Assembly: GCA_045125935.1 (NCBI GenBank)
Contig: JBGVNW010000068.1
Coordinates: forward strand, 1-64,000
Reading direction: 5' to 3'
From: CAG-877 sp045125935
Lineage (GTDB): Bacteria > Bacillota_I > Bacilli_A > RF39 > UBA660
Length of the DNA stretch: 64,000 bases
Part shown: positions 1-8,782 of the stretch, piece by piece
Layout of the letters: each line of letters opens with the position of its first letter
How positions within the stretch are numbered: the stretch's first letter is position 1
Translations under genes and position numbers: made by a program
Notes under the pieces: model-generated
Seen by the model: the letters and a program-made list of their open reading frames with translations, nothing else
The model's database searches: none
Told to the model about the DNA's origin: nothing

Positions 1-285
1 AAATTTACTAAAAAAGGAGATGTCTTTACCCAAATTGAAATCGGCGACAATTATTACATATATAAACGAGATATTGGAGATTTCAGTTGCTATGAGATTT
101 TTAAGAAAAAAATAGTAACAATAAATGATTATATGAGACGATATGATTTGACGGGTAAATATAACGAATTTGATGCTTACGAGCAATATCCAAGTGATGA
201 ACATTTTGGTCATTGGGCATATTGCTGCAGTAATTTTGAAAAGACTAGAAAATATATTTATATGTTTAATAATAAAAATGATTAG
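1..285 (+). CDS. Hypothetical protein, C-terminal part
   Basis: The reading frame is open from the first base to TAG at 283-285, so the gene starts upstream of the window. The visible 94 residues are polar and rich in Tyr, Asp and Lys, with a Trp-Ala-Tyr-Cys-Cys segment near the end. No family is recognised. It lies 3 bases before the next gene, so the two are probably co-transcribed. Confidence 0.6.
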   Translation, partial: KFTKKGDVFTQIEIGDNYYIYKRDIGDFSCYEIFKKKIVTINDYMRRYDLTGKYNEFDAYEQYPSDEHFGHWAYCCSNFEKTRKYIYMFNNKND

Positions 286-288
286 TTT

Positions 289-480
289 ATGGAAAAAAAT
301 TGGACTTTAGAGAAGTATGTATATGAAGCGAAACCAACAGTTGATGATATGGTAAATGCTATTGATGTTTTTGAAACATTGAAAGAAAAATACCCAAATG
401 ATGAATATATTGATGGTGCTATCGAAATTTTAAGACAGGAGATTTGTCTTATGTTTGGTGGAAGCATCTATAATGATTAA
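289..480 (+). CDS. Small hypothetical protein, 63 aa
   Basis: An acidic, helical small protein that starts with ATG three bases after the preceding stop. A strong terminator follows at 528-558, so it appears to close an operon. Function is unknown. Confidence 0.6.
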   Translation: MEKNWTLEKYVYEAKPTVDDMVNAIDVFETLKEKYPNDEYIDGAIEILRQEICLMFGGSIYND

Positions 481-527
481 AATAAAGACACATTTGATGT
501 GATTTAATTTGTGTTTGTTTATGTTTG

Positions 528-558
528 CCCTTTAGACTATTTATCTAAAGGGTTTTTT
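528..558 (+). terminator. Rho-independent terminator
   Basis: CCCTTTAG (528-535) pairs with CTAAAGGG (545-552) and is followed by six T. A shorter copy of the recurring AT palindrome lies directly downstream at 564-579. Confidence 0.8.
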
Positions 559-646
559 AATAAAAATAATAATTATTTTTTCATAAATAAAGAGTATTGA
601 AAGATTTCAATGTAAACAAAAATATATATTTTGAAAAATAATTTTA

Positions 647-654
647 CATAAATA
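647..654 (+). promoter_or_regulatory. CATAAATA late-type promoter motif
   Basis: CATAAATA sits 38 bases before the start of the membrane protein gene at 692. It resembles the T4 late promoter octamer TATAAATA. Confidence 0.5.
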
Positions 655-691
655 TATAAACAAACATAAACAAATTAACTTGTTATAAAAA

Positions 692-1420
692 ATGAAAAGT
701 ATTAAGGATGCAATCGATGTGTCTGGTAAAACTATTGCTAAAATTGGTAATATGACCTGGAAACAGGTTCTAACATTTTTTGTAGTAGTTTCGATCGTTT
801 TGATGTCAGTTGGAGCAGTATCGTATATTACTGCACAGAGAGGCGCAAGCGATGCTGTTAAGGCACAATTAGAATTAAAAGAGAAAATTCATGATTATGA
901 AATGAGTTTGAGAATGAAAAACTCTGCCGCTTTAAATAACACAATCACACAATTGATGTTTGAGACAAACGCAGATAGAGTAATGCTTGCAGAATACCAT
1001 AACGGGAGTTCAAGTGTTTCAGGTATTCCCTTCTTAAAGTGGAGTGTAACATTTGAAGCATTTAAAGATGAAATGGGTTATGGAGTTGCTAATGAATATC
1101 AACAACAACAAATAACATTGTATCCTTTTTTATCACACATAGGAGAAAATTATCTATATAGAGGATTTGTCGATACAGACCTTAAAAATATAGATAAGAG
1201 TTATGCATATAAATTGTTATCTCACGGAATAGAATATATAATAGTATCACAAATTGTTAATGATAATGGGTCAAAGTGTGGGATGTTAATTCTTGAATAT
1301 ACAGATGCTTCTGTTATAAACGAATTTATTGTTAAACAGAGGTTGCATAAAGCAAGTCAAGAATGTGCTGCACTATTGACCTTATCTCATCATAGTTATT
1401 CTGAAAATATTGGTTTTTAA
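692..1420 (+). CDS. Membrane-anchored protein with GAF-like soluble domain
   Basis: 242 aa. Residues about 24-46 form one strongly hydrophobic segment, preceded by a short positively charged N terminus. A helical stretch (about 50-85) leads into a soluble domain with an A-E-Y-H-N-G motif near residue 100, which recalls GAF/PAS-type folds; that assignment is inference. It is expressed from a late-type motif and is convergent with the next gene, with a shared terminator. A role in the envelope during lysis or infection is possible but unproven. Confidence 0.55.
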   Translation: MKSIKDAIDVSGKTIAKIGNMTWKQVLTFFVVVSIVLMSVGAVSYITAQRGASDAVKAQLELKEKIHDYEMSLRMKNSAALNNTITQLMFETNADRVMLAEYHNGSSSVSGIPFLKWSVTFEAFKDEMGYGVANEYQQQQITLYPFLSHIGENYLYRGFVDTDLKNIDKSYAYKLLSHGIEYIIVSQIVNDNGSKCGMLILEYTDASVINEFIVKQRLHKASQECAALLTLSHHSYSENIGF

Positions 1421-1425
1421 TAATA

Positions 1426-1460
1426 AAGGTTGGATTTTAAAAATCCAACCTTCTTTTTTT
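1426..1460. terminator. Bidirectional terminator
   Basis: AAGGTTGGATTT (1426-1437) pairs with AAATCCAACCTT (1441-1452) and is followed by a T-run. It separates two convergent genes. Confidence 0.8.
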
Positions 1461-2305
1461 TACCACTGAAAAATTTTCGGCGTAAATGTATATCCAATAG
1501 TTATAGAAAATCCAAAAGCGGGTTTAAATGCTTTTGTGGTTCCATCATAATACATTCCTAAACTCGGTCCAACCGCTAATCCTATTCCATTTCGCTTTCT
1601 TAATTCTTTGTCAAATTCTTTTCCATTAGTTGCTACAATTCCATTTCCAGAATTGAATGTTAAACCAGGATAGTCAGACTTTAAATAAAACATCGTTTCT
1701 TTTGTTTTATTGTTTCTTGCAATTGTACCTTCGACATATATATCCTGCTCAATAACGAAATTTGATTCTCCAATAGATAAATTAGACGGATATGTCGCTT
1801 TATATGGTATATTTGCAGATATTAATCGCTTTGACTTATTAAATATATCATCTTTTGCTAAATGTATTGTACCAGTTTCAATTTTTAATACCGTATCTAC
1901 AACAACATCTTTATATACAATAGATTCAATAAAAACTGTATCCTTTAAATTAATATTGGTGTTTATATACGCAATATACTCCATATTTTTCTTTTTTAAT
2001 TCACCAATAGTTTTTTCCATTTGTTCTTGTGTAAGTTGAAGAGCATGTTTTTCTGCAACAACATTTCCTAATTCATCATAGTAATTGCGAATGCTATCAG
2101 TTAATGCATATGCATTGTTATTTAGAATATCAACTTCTTTTTCCAATTCATTTTTTGATTGACATTGAGATATTAACGAAATTGATATTATTAATATAAT
2201 GACAATCCACAATATGTCTTTAATTTTGACTATAAAGTCTAATGTTTTTGACATACCACTTCTAATGGATTTAAATACTCCATTGATTTTTTCTAATATT
2301 GACAT
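1460..2305 (-). CDS. Membrane-anchored coiled-coil protein with beta-rich C terminus
   Basis: 281 aa. One transmembrane helix (about 30-48) is followed by a heptad-rich coiled coil (about 50-115) and a beta-rich C-terminal half. The end (about 240-281) looks like outer-membrane barrel strands, with alternating glycine and aromatic residues and a final Trp. Such an inner-membrane anchor, periplasmic coil and outer-membrane-like end would suit a spanin-type lysis role. This is inference. A CATAAATA motif lies 26 bases upstream on the same strand. Confidence 0.5.
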   Translation of the reverse strand: MSILEKINGVFKSIRSGMSKTLDFIVKIKDILWIVIILIISISLISQCQSKNELEKEVDILNNNAYALTDSIRNYYDELGNVVAEKHALQLTQEQMEKTIGELKKKNMEYIAYINTNINLKDTVFIESIVYKDVVVDTVLKIETGTIHLAKDDIFNKSKRLISANIPYKATYPSNLSIGESNFVIEQDIYVEGTIARNNKTKETMFYLKSDYPGLTFNSGNGIVATNGKEFDKELRKRNGIGLAVGPSLGMYYDGTTKAFKPAFGFSITIGYTFTPKIFQW

Positions 2306-2330
2306 GTTAATTTAGTGTTATTTTATAAAA

Positions 2331-2338
2331 TATTTATG
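2331..2338 (-). promoter_or_regulatory. CATAAATA late-type promoter motif
   Basis: Read on the minus strand the motif is CATAAATA, 26 bases before the start codon of the 1460-2305 gene. Confidence 0.5.
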
Positions 2339-2374
2339 GGATTTTGTTATATTTTATGTAAATTTAATTGTAAA

Positions 2375-3259
2375 ATGAGTGATATTAGTTTATTAAATAA
2401 AATACAAGAGTATAATGAATCTCATTGCTATCAATATCAGAAGCGTCTTGATACTCTGGAAGAAGATAAGAAAGCATTGGGATTTACAGATGAAGATATT
2501 GAGAATATTAGAGTTGATGATTTTGTTTTCAAATATATAGATACAAAAGAAGAAAAGCAAGAAGCGACAAATTTTATCAAAAGATATGAGTGGTTGGGAA
2601 CAGTAGGTTCATATCCAACACATTGGTTTTCTATGAGATATAAAGGAATACTTGGTGGTGTTATTATAATGGGTATGCCGAATGCTTTCAGCACATTGCT
2701 CGGAGAGCAAACGAAAGAAATTGAGAGATTGATCGCTCGTGGTGCGTCTGCATCTTGGACACCTAAAAATCTTGGGAGTCATTTTCTCATGATGTGTATG
2801 AGATGGATGGTGGAAAATACTCCTTATAGATTATTTACGGCATATTCAGATCCGACAGCAAAAGAAAGAGGTAAGATATATCAAGGTTTGAATTTCTATT
2901 ATTTGGGACAGAAGTCAGGAACCACAACACGATGTATCAATCCATATAATAAAGAAAAAATTGTAACAGACCGTGCTTTCAGAGCGAGAAGTTTCTATAA
3001 GAGATATGCAAAGGATTTAGGTATTGTATGGCAAAAGAACTGGTCTGATGATCAAAAGATACATTGGGAGAATATACCAGATGATATTGAAAAACAGTTG
3101 AGAGATTATTCAAAAAAGATGTATAACGAAGCGGTTAAAATTGATTTTCCACCTAAAAGAAAGTGGGCGTTTGTGTTGGGTAAAGATAAAAGAGAAACTC
3201 GTCAGTTGAGAAAAGAATTTGAAAGCAGGAACAAAATATATCCATATCCTAATGATTGA
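2375..3259 (+). CDS. Mom-like GNAT-fold DNA-modification protein
   Basis: 294 aa from the ATG at 2375. The frame extends upstream to 2315, but that stretch encodes an implausible hydrophobic N terminus and overlaps a TATATTTT promoter-like box. The central region (about residues 95-200) holds the pattern seen in phage Mu Mom-type acetyltransferase-fold proteins: E-x-E-R-L-I-A-R, then a helix ending L-F-T-A-Y-S-D-P, then G-K-I-Y-Q-G-L-N-F-Y-Y-L-G. Mom proteins alter adenine in phage DNA to resist restriction. The neighbouring DNA methyltransferases fit a genome-protection block. Confidence 0.6.
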   Translation: MSDISLLNKIQEYNESHCYQYQKRLDTLEEDKKALGFTDEDIENIRVDDFVFKYIDTKEEKQEATNFIKRYEWLGTVGSYPTHWFSMRYKGILGGVIIMGMPNAFSTLLGEQTKEIERLIARGASASWTPKNLGSHFLMMCMRWMVENTPYRLFTAYSDPTAKERGKIYQGLNFYYLGQKSGTTTRCINPYNKEKIVTDRAFRARSFYKRYAKDLGIVWQKNWSDDQKIHWENIPDDIEKQLRDYSKKMYNEAVKIDFPPKRKWAFVLGKDKRETRQLRKEFESRNKIYPYPND

Positions 3260-3280
3260 TTTAAATAAAATGTTTAAAAT

Positions 3281-4027
3281 ATGAAAGTAGAATTGATTCA
3301 TGGTGATTGTCTTGTTGAAATGAAAAATATACCAGACAAGAGTATAGATATGATTCTTTGTGATTTGCCTTATGAGGTTTTAAATAAAGGAAATAAAAAT
3401 GCTTCGTGGGATAGATTATTGCCATTTGATCAACTGTGGGAGCAATATAATCGTATAATTAAAGATAATGGAGCGATTATTCTTTTTGCACAAGGAATGT
3501 TTACTGCACAACTTATGATGTCAAACCCTAATATGTGGAGATATAATCTTATATGGGATAAGATATTAACAAGTGGTTTTTTAAATGCTAAAAGAATGCC
3601 ACTTCGATCACATGAAGATATATTAGTATTTTATAAATCGCTACCCACATATAACCCACAAATGACTATTGGTGAACCGTTACATAGTAAAGGAATATCT
3701 TATAAAGATAAAGAACTTACTAATAACTGTTATGGTGATATGAGAGGTGCTGACGATTTACGAAAAGGAAGCACAGAAAAATACCCAAAAAGTATTGTTC
3801 GCTTTCAGAAACCACACCCAAGTTGTGCTGTGCATCCAACACAAAAGTCGGAAGAATTATGTGAATATCTTATTAAAACATATACCAATGAGGGTGAAAC
3901 TGTTTTAGATAATTGTATGGGTTCTGGAACAACAGGTGTTGCTTGTAAAAATACAAATAGAAATTTTATTGGAATTGAATTAAATGAAGGTTATTTCAAT
4001 ATTGCAAAAGAAAGGATTGAAAACTAA
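3281..4027 (+). CDS. DNA methyltransferase, N4/N6 beta class
   Basis: 248 aa. The catalytic motif is D-L-P-Y near residue 29, a variant of D-P-P-Y, and the SAM-binding motif N-C-M-G-S-G-T-T-G is C-terminal (about 210). This order is typical of beta-class amino-methyltransferases (N6_N4_Mtase family). H-P-T-Q-K precedes the SAM motif, as usual for the family. It probably methylates phage DNA. No partner nuclease is adjacent. Confidence 0.85.
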   Translation: MKVELIHGDCLVEMKNIPDKSIDMILCDLPYEVLNKGNKNASWDRLLPFDQLWEQYNRIIKDNGAIILFAQGMFTAQLMMSNPNMWRYNLIWDKILTSGFLNAKRMPLRSHEDILVFYKSLPTYNPQMTIGEPLHSKGISYKDKELTNNCYGDMRGADDLRKGSTEKYPKSIVRFQKPHPSCAVHPTQKSEELCEYLIKTYTNEGETVLDNCMGSGTTGVACKNTNRNFIGIELNEGYFNIAKERIEN

Positions 4028-4042
4028 AATATAATATAATTT

Positions 4043-4510
4043 ATGGCAAGATTAATTTTACCAATAGGAATTTCAGGATCTGGAAAATCCTATATATACA
4101 ACAAAGATTATAAAGATTGTGTTCAAGTTTCTCCCGATCTAATTCGAGAGGAATTAACAGGAGATATATCGAACCAAACTAAAAATAAAGAAGTATTTAA
4201 ACTTGCATTTGAAAGAGTGGATGAGTATCTTAATAAAGGTATGGATGTATTCTTTGATGCTACAAATGTAAATAAGAGTCAGAGAAAGAATTTTACAGAC
4301 AAGTATATTGGAACAGATGTGGATGTAGTATATGTCGTTCTACCAGCAGATATTGATTTGTCTTGGAAACGAATTAGGAAAGATATTAGAGAACAGAAGA
4401 ATCGTTCAGATGTTCCGTATTTTGCATTAGTAAGACAGAAGGAACAATACGATAATAGTCTTGAACTTGGGTTTAATGATGAAAATGTAAATGAAATATT
4501 ATATGTTTGA
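4043..4510 (+). CDS. Polynucleotide 5'-kinase-like P-loop kinase
   Basis: 155 aa with a Walker A motif G-I-S-G-S-G-K-S-Y at residues 8-16. D-A-T-N-V-N (about 73-78) and an R-x-x-x-R-x-x-x-R lid helix (about 110-125) match the kinase domain of T4 polynucleotide kinase (AAA_33). The 3'-phosphatase domain of T4 Pnk is absent. It would phosphorylate RNA or DNA 5' ends and could supply substrates to the two RNA ligases encoded further on. The next gene overlaps its end by 8 bases. Confidence 0.75.
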   Translation: MARLILPIGISGSGKSYIYNKDYKDCVQVSPDLIREELTGDISNQTKNKEVFKLAFERVDEYLNKGMDVFFDATNVNKSQRKNFTDKYIGTDVDVVYVVLPADIDLSWKRIRKDIREQKNRSDVPYFALVRQKEQYDNSLELGFNDENVNEILYV

Positions 4511-5255
4511 AATAAATAAAATTTATAATATGGATTGTCTGGAGGGACTTAAATTACTTCCAGACAATTCTATCGATCTGGTAGTCACAAGTCCGCCTTA
4601 TAATATGAGAACAAGAATAAGGAACGGAGAATATACAACCAGAGAGAAATCTGAACATTTTTCTAAAAAATATGCTCACTTCTCTGATGATCTTACAATA
4701 GAAGAATATTATAACTTCCATAAAAATGTGCTGACAGAATTGTTGAGAGTTTCTAAATGTGTATTGTGGAACTATCAGATAGTAACTGGTTCTAAATCAG
4801 CAGTTTTTAAATTATTTGGAGACTTTGCTGACCAAATCAAAGATATTATTATCTGGGAGAAAACTGGTCAGCCAGCAATGCATGAGCAAGTGTTGAATTC
4901 GTGCTATGAATTTATCGTTGTGTTTGAAAATGATAATAAGAAAGGTAGATGTATCACCAATGCACAGTTCAAAAGAGGAACAATGAACAATGTTTTAAAA
5001 GGATACAAGAAAAACAATAGTATTAAAGGACATGGTGCTTGCTTTCCAGTAGAACTTGTGAAGGACATGGTGAATGCTTTCAGCAAAGAAGGTGATGTTA
5101 TATTAGACCCATTTATGGGTAGTGGAACAACCGCCGTTGCTGCGTTGGAATGCAATAGGAAATATATCGGATTTGAGATTATCCCAGAATATGTGGATTT
5201 TGCTAATGAGAGAATTCAAAAATTAGGTTTAGAAGATTCTGGAGGATTGTGGTAA
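4503..5255 (+). CDS. DNA methyltransferase, S-P-P-Y type
   Basis: 250 aa from ATG 4503, which overlaps the kinase stop by 8 bases; an ATG at 4491 is also possible. T-S-P-P-Y-N near residue 31 is the catalytic motif and D-P-F-M-G-S-G-T-T-A near 205 the SAM motif, again beta-class order. S-P-P-Y is common in N4-cytosine enzymes, but the target base cannot be read from sequence alone. Confidence 0.85.
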   Translation: MFEINKIYNMDCLEGLKLLPDNSIDLVVTSPPYNMRTRIRNGEYTTREKSEHFSKKYAHFSDDLTIEEYYNFHKNVLTELLRVSKCVLWNYQIVTGSKSAVFKLFGDFADQIKDIIIWEKTGQPAMHEQVLNSCYEFIVVFENDNKKGRCITNAQFKRGTMNNVLKGYKKNNSIKGHGACFPVELVKDMVNAFSKEGDVILDPFMGSGTTAVAALECNRKYIGFEIIPEYVDFANERIQKLGLEDSGGLW

Positions 5256-5319
5256 TAAAAACTTTTCGGAATTATCTATTTTAGACTTGTTTTTATTTGG
5301 TTTTTTCAAAAAATAATAT

Positions 5320-5327
5320 TATATTTG
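5320..5327 (+). promoter_or_regulatory. Bacteroidetes-type promoter (-7 box TATATTTG)
   Basis: TTTGG about 25 bases upstream and TATATTTG here match the Bacteroidetes sigma-ABfr consensus (TTTG near -33, TAnnTTTG near -7). It serves the small gene at 5356. Confidence 0.7.
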
Positions 5328-5355
5328 TAATGTAAAACTTAAAACAAAATATATT

Positions 5356-5541
5356 ATGACACAATTTGAAAAAAATTTTGATTTTGTAGCATCAATTTTT
5401 GGCAAAGATACTGCTGAAAAAATTTTTATTTTATATATAAAATCTGCTGCTATATTTAAGTATATTGGTTATCTTTTAACATTGCCTGTTAAATTTGTTA
5501 AACTTTTTTGGAAAAACTTAAAAGAAAAAGGTGTGGTTTAA
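5356..5541 (+). CDS. Small hydrophobic/amphipathic protein, 61 aa
   Basis: Has its own promoter and ends inside a terminator hairpin. Residues about 23-50 are hydrophobic and aromatic, followed by a Lys-rich tail, so it may associate with membrane. Function is unknown. Confidence 0.55.
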   Translation: MTQFEKNFDFVASIFGKDTAEKIFILYIKSAAIFKYIGYLLTLPVKFVKLFWKNLKEKGVV

Positions 5542-5553
5542 AACCACACCTTT
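5527..5553. terminator. Bidirectional terminator spanning a stop codon
   Basis: AAAGGTGTGGTTT (5527-5539) pairs perfectly with AAACCACACCTTT (5541-5553). The hairpin includes the stop codon of the 5356 gene and serves the convergent gene as well. Confidence 0.7.
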
Positions 5554-5573
5554 AAATTTATATAATAATATTT

Positions 5574-6872
5574 TTAAATTTCATTTGCCCAAGATACTAC
5601 AATATCTTTACCCCATTTATCAGCAGCATATTTCATACTTGCTTTGATCATTTCTTTTTGTTTTTCGTCAGTCCAATCTTCAACTTCTCCCCAAGTAGCG
5701 TTAGCATTGTTTTTAAGAGTTGTATAAGCATCTTTTGCTGATGCAATAATATCAGTTACTTTATTCTTCATTGCATCCCAAACATTCTTAACGCCTTCTG
5801 CGAAAGATGTTGATGTCTTTTTGTACCATTTAGAAACTGTATCCCATTTTTCGGAAATATATGCTTTTACATCATCTTTAAATTCTTTAGCACCTTCTAC
5901 GAAATTGTTATAATATTCAGAAATCATATCTTTTGCATCAGAAGCCAACTGACCTAAAACTGCGACAATTGTAAGATATGCTTTACCAATTGCTTTACCT
6001 GCACTTTTTGCACCATCTTTAATAGAATTACCTGCACTCACAAGTGAATCTTTTGCTTCCTTTAGCATATTTGAAACCCATTCAGAAATAGCGTCTTTAA
6101 TTTTGCCGAAAGTCTCTTTAACAATTTTAGCACCATCCTTAACTTTTTCAACAAGTGTTTCACAAACTTTCAATGCACCTTTATATACAGCAAATGTGAA
6201 AACAAAAGGTAATGCGAATGCAAAAACAACACCTTTACCGATTGCTTTAATTGCTTCTTTTGTGATTTCAAACATTTTGCTACAGAACATCATTACTGTT
6301 GATGCAACATCTTGAATTTTATTTTTAGACTCAACAACGATTTCATTAATAGTTTTAATTGTTTTTTCCATAAAATCATTAATTGCTTCATTGATAGCAG
6401 TCATTTTATCACTTATTGTATTATAAGTTTCTTCTTCTTTTTCTGAAAGTTTTTCGCAAATTTCGACAGCAGAATCGCAAATACCAATAATCTTGTTATA
6501 TATTTTTTCTTCTGTTTGTTGTTTTAAACCTTTAGCAATAGTTTCAAAATCGCCAATTTGTACTTTACCAGTGCCTAATATTCTTCCTGCACTAGAGCGA
6601 TTATTTGATGTTCTTTCGATTTCAGTTTTTACACTCTTATCGCTCATTTGATCACCTTTTTTCTTAAAAAACTTTGCAATAGGATCGAATAAACCTTCTT
6701 CAAGCATATCTGTATCCAATACGAGTTTTCCTTCGTCTATACTATCGTAGATATTAGATACCAAAGATTCAGAAATTTCGTTAAAAAGAGGAGCACCATA
6801 CATATCAGCATATGCGATATTTAGATTTTCACTATAGTTCTCATTAATGAACTCTTCAAATGTTTTAATCAT
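5574..6872 (-). CDS. Internal head-type protein with T4-like capsid-targeting N terminus
   Basis: 432 aa. It opens M-I-K-T-F-E-E-F-I-N-E, closely matching the capsid-targeting sequence of T4 internal proteins and Alt (M-K-T-Y-Q-E-F-I-A-E). Candidate prohead-protease sites of the (L/I)-x-E type follow, for example near residue 59 (M-L-E-E-G). The rest is long amphipathic helices with one hydrophobic segment (about 205-225) and apolipoprotein-like repeats. A protein packed into the head and released with DNA is inferred. The minus-strand late-type motif fits a virion component. Confidence 0.55.
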   Translation of the reverse strand: MIKTFEEFINENYSENLNIAYADMYGAPLFNEISESLVSNIYDSIDEGKLVLDTDMLEEGLFDPIAKFFKKKGDQMSDKSVKTEIERTSNNRSSAGRILGTGKVQIGDFETIAKGLKQQTEEKIYNKIIGICDSAVEICEKLSEKEEETYNTISDKMTAINEAINDFMEKTIKTINEIVVESKNKIQDVASTVMMFCSKMFEITKEAIKAIGKGVVFAFALPFVFTFAVYKGALKVCETLVEKVKDGAKIVKETFGKIKDAISEWVSNMLKEAKDSLVSAGNSIKDGAKSAGKAIGKAYLTIVAVLGQLASDAKDMISEYYNNFVEGAKEFKDDVKAYISEKWDTVSKWYKKTSTSFAEGVKNVWDAMKNKVTDIIASAKDAYTTLKNNANATWGEVEDWTDEKQKEMIKASMKYAADKWGKDIVVSWANEI

Positions 6873-6898
6873 TTTAATTATAATTTTCTTATATAATA

Positions 6899-6906
6899 TA
6901 TTTATG
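6899..6906 (-). promoter_or_regulatory. CATAAATA late-type promoter motif
   Basis: On the minus strand CATAAATA lies 27 bases before the start codon of the internal head-type protein. Confidence 0.55.
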
Positions 6907-6949
6907 TTTGTTATTTTTAGAAAAATTTGGATTTTATAAATAAATGTGT

Positions 6950-6957
6950 TATATTTG
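6950..6957 (+). promoter_or_regulatory. Bacteroidetes-type promoter
   Basis: TTTGGA at about 6926 and TATATTTG here. The box overlaps an upstream ATG (6944) of the following frame, which rules that ATG out and sets the start at 6983. Confidence 0.75.
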
Positions 6958-6982
6958 TAATAAATCTAAAACTATAAAAAAT

Positions 6983-7567
6983 ATGTTTACATTAAAATTA
7001 GAAGATGCTGATAAATTATATTTTTCAAGCGATAGTCATTGGGGTCATTTTAATATCACAAAATATTGTCATCGACCTTTTAAAAGCAGGAGCGAAATGG
7101 ATAATGCTTTGATAGCAAATTGGAATTCGGTGGTTCCAGAAGATGGTATTGTAGTTCATTGTGGTGATTTTATGTTACCACATAAAACAGGAGATAAAGA
7201 ATATAAAAAGATTTGGGATAAGTTGAATTTCAAAACATTAGTTTTATGTCGTGGTAATCATGACCGAATTGATTATGGGACATATGTTTATGGCGATAAA
7301 ACTGTTATTGTTGTAGATATTGCAATGATAGAAGTTGAAGGAATTAAAATAATGGCTTGTCATTATCCTATGCTTTCATATCCAGCAGATTTTCAGGTAT
7401 TTGGGCATATTCATACATTATCTGATGGAACCTGTTATGGTATTGATGGCGATGTTAATGATAGATTAAGAAAAACACAGTATGATGTTGGTGCAGATCA
7501 AAATGGATATACGCCTGTGTCGTATTGGCAGTTGGTAGATATTTTTAGAAACAAAGCAAAAAATTAA
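6983..7567 (+). CDS. Calcineurin-like metallophosphoesterase
   Basis: 194 aa from ATG 6983, chosen because the promoter -7 box lies downstream of the earlier ATG. The motifs run in order: S-S-D-S-H-W-G-H (about 14-21), H-C-G-D-F, R-G-N-H-D, A-C-H-Y-P and G-H-I-H. These supply the two-metal site of the family. The substrate is unknown; small phage members act on nucleotides or cyclic phosphates, so RNA end repair is possible. Confidence 0.85.
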   Translation: MFTLKLEDADKLYFSSDSHWGHFNITKYCHRPFKSRSEMDNALIANWNSVVPEDGIVVHCGDFMLPHKTGDKEYKKIWDKLNFKTLVLCRGNHDRIDYGTYVYGDKTVIVVDIAMIEVEGIKIMACHYPMLSYPADFQVFGHIHTLSDGTCYGIDGDVNDRLRKTQYDVGADQNGYTPVSYWQLVDIFRNKAKN

Positions 7568-7576
7568 TTATAAAAT

Positions 7577-8419
7577 ATGGCAAAATTTCAACCTATTATA
7601 AAATGGAGCGGTTCAAAACGCAGTCAATCAGATGAGATATTAAAATATTTCCCTAAAGAAATAGACACTTACTATGAACCATTTTGTGGAGGTGCGTCGA
7701 TTTTATTTTCACTATTGAAAAATGAAAATATAAAAGTTAATAGGTATGTTATATCTGACATTAATGAAGATTTAATATGCTTATGGCGTATGATTAAAAA
7801 TGATCCAAATACATTAAAAACTACATATAGAAACTTATGGACAACATTGTATAATAAAAATACACAATTTGAAAAAAGAACATTTTTTGAGGAAATAAGA
7901 AATATTTATAATAAATCTACACATAAAGAACCTGCTTATTTTTTATTTCTTAATAGAACATGTTTTAATGGTCTTATAAGGTATAATTCTTTTGGAGAAT
8001 TTAACACTTCATTTCACTTAAATCGTAATGGTATTCACCCAGAGAAACTTGATAAAATCATTGATGAATGGTCTGGTTTATTTAATGATAAAAATGTTGA
8101 AATATTTTTAAGAGATTATTCTGAAGTGACTCCGAAGTCTGGTGATTTTATTTATTTCGATCCACCATATGCATCAACAAAAGGAATGTATTATAATAAT
8201 TTTAATCAAATTAGTTTTTTTGAATACTTAAATAATTTAAAATGCTCATATATATTGAGTTATAATGGAATTTCTGGAAATGATAATAAAATATTTGATG
8301 TTCCAGAAAATGTATATGATGAACATATTTTAATAAAAAGTGGTAATTCTTCTTTTAAAAGACTTATTGAAAAAGACAAGGATGCTATTGTCTATGAAAG
8401 TTTATATATTAAAAAATAA
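7577..8419 (+). CDS. dam: Dam-type DNA adenine N6-methyltransferase
   Basis: 280 aa, D12 class. W-S-G-S-K-R near residue 9 and E-P-F-C-G-G-A-S near 36 form the SAM site, and F-D-P-P-Y-A-S near 193 is the catalytic motif. Length and alpha-class order match phage Dam enzymes that usually methylate GATC. It lies 9 bases after the phosphoesterase. A second, divergent Dam is encoded at 41705. Confidence 0.85.
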   Translation: MAKFQPIIKWSGSKRSQSDEILKYFPKEIDTYYEPFCGGASILFSLLKNENIKVNRYVISDINEDLICLWRMIKNDPNTLKTTYRNLWTTLYNKNTQFEKRTFFEEIRNIYNKSTHKEPAYFLFLNRTCFNGLIRYNSFGEFNTSFHLNRNGIHPEKLDKIIDEWSGLFNDKNVEIFLRDYSEVTPKSGDFIYFDPPYASTKGMYYNNFNQISFFEYLNNLKCSYILSYNGISGNDNKIFDVPENVYDEHILIKSGNSSFKRLIEKDKDAIVYESLYIKK

Positions 8420-8451
8420 TATTATTATTTTGATATTAAAAATAAAATGTT

Positions 8452-8459
8452 TATATTTG
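8452..8459 (+). promoter_or_regulatory. Bacteroidetes-type promoter
   Basis: TATATTTG, with TTTTGAT about 22 bases upstream. It overlaps an ATG at 8447, so translation most likely starts at 8486. Confidence 0.65.
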
Positions 8460-8485
8460 TATCGAGTTTAAATAGTAAATATTTT

Positions 8486-8770
8486 ATGGAAGAATTTAAA
8501 AAAGGAGATGTTATATGGTTTATCAAACATTACTTTAGAAGTAACCATAGACCTTATTGTACATATAAAGTTCGTAAAGGGGTATTATCTGAAGTTATAT
8601 CTAATGTAAAAATTATTGCAAACGATAGAAAAACTGTTTTGCGAACATGTACACATTATATAATAAAAGGTTTACCAAATCATATGTTTGAAAATGTATA
8701 TCATACCGAGACAGAAGCATTAGAAGAATTTAAACAGTTAAAAGATAAATATAATTTGTTAGAATATTAA
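8486..8770 (+). CDS. Hypothetical protein, 94 aa
   Basis: The start at 8486 is chosen because the promoter covers the earlier ATG. The protein is basic, beta-rich and ends with a helical segment that includes H-T-E-T-E-A-L-E. No family is recognised. It heads the NAD block, 12 bases before the nicotinamidase gene. Confidence 0.55.
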   Translation: MEEFKKGDVIWFIKHYFRSNHRPYCTYKVRKGVLSEVISNVKIIANDRKTVLRTCTHYIIKGLPNHMFENVYHTETEALEEFKQLKDKYNLLEY

Positions 8771-8782
8771 ATAATTACGACT

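Noticed and set aside
6944..6982. Upstream start for the phosphoesterase
   Set aside because: The promoter -7 box lies within this stretch, so it is not part of the transcript's coding region.
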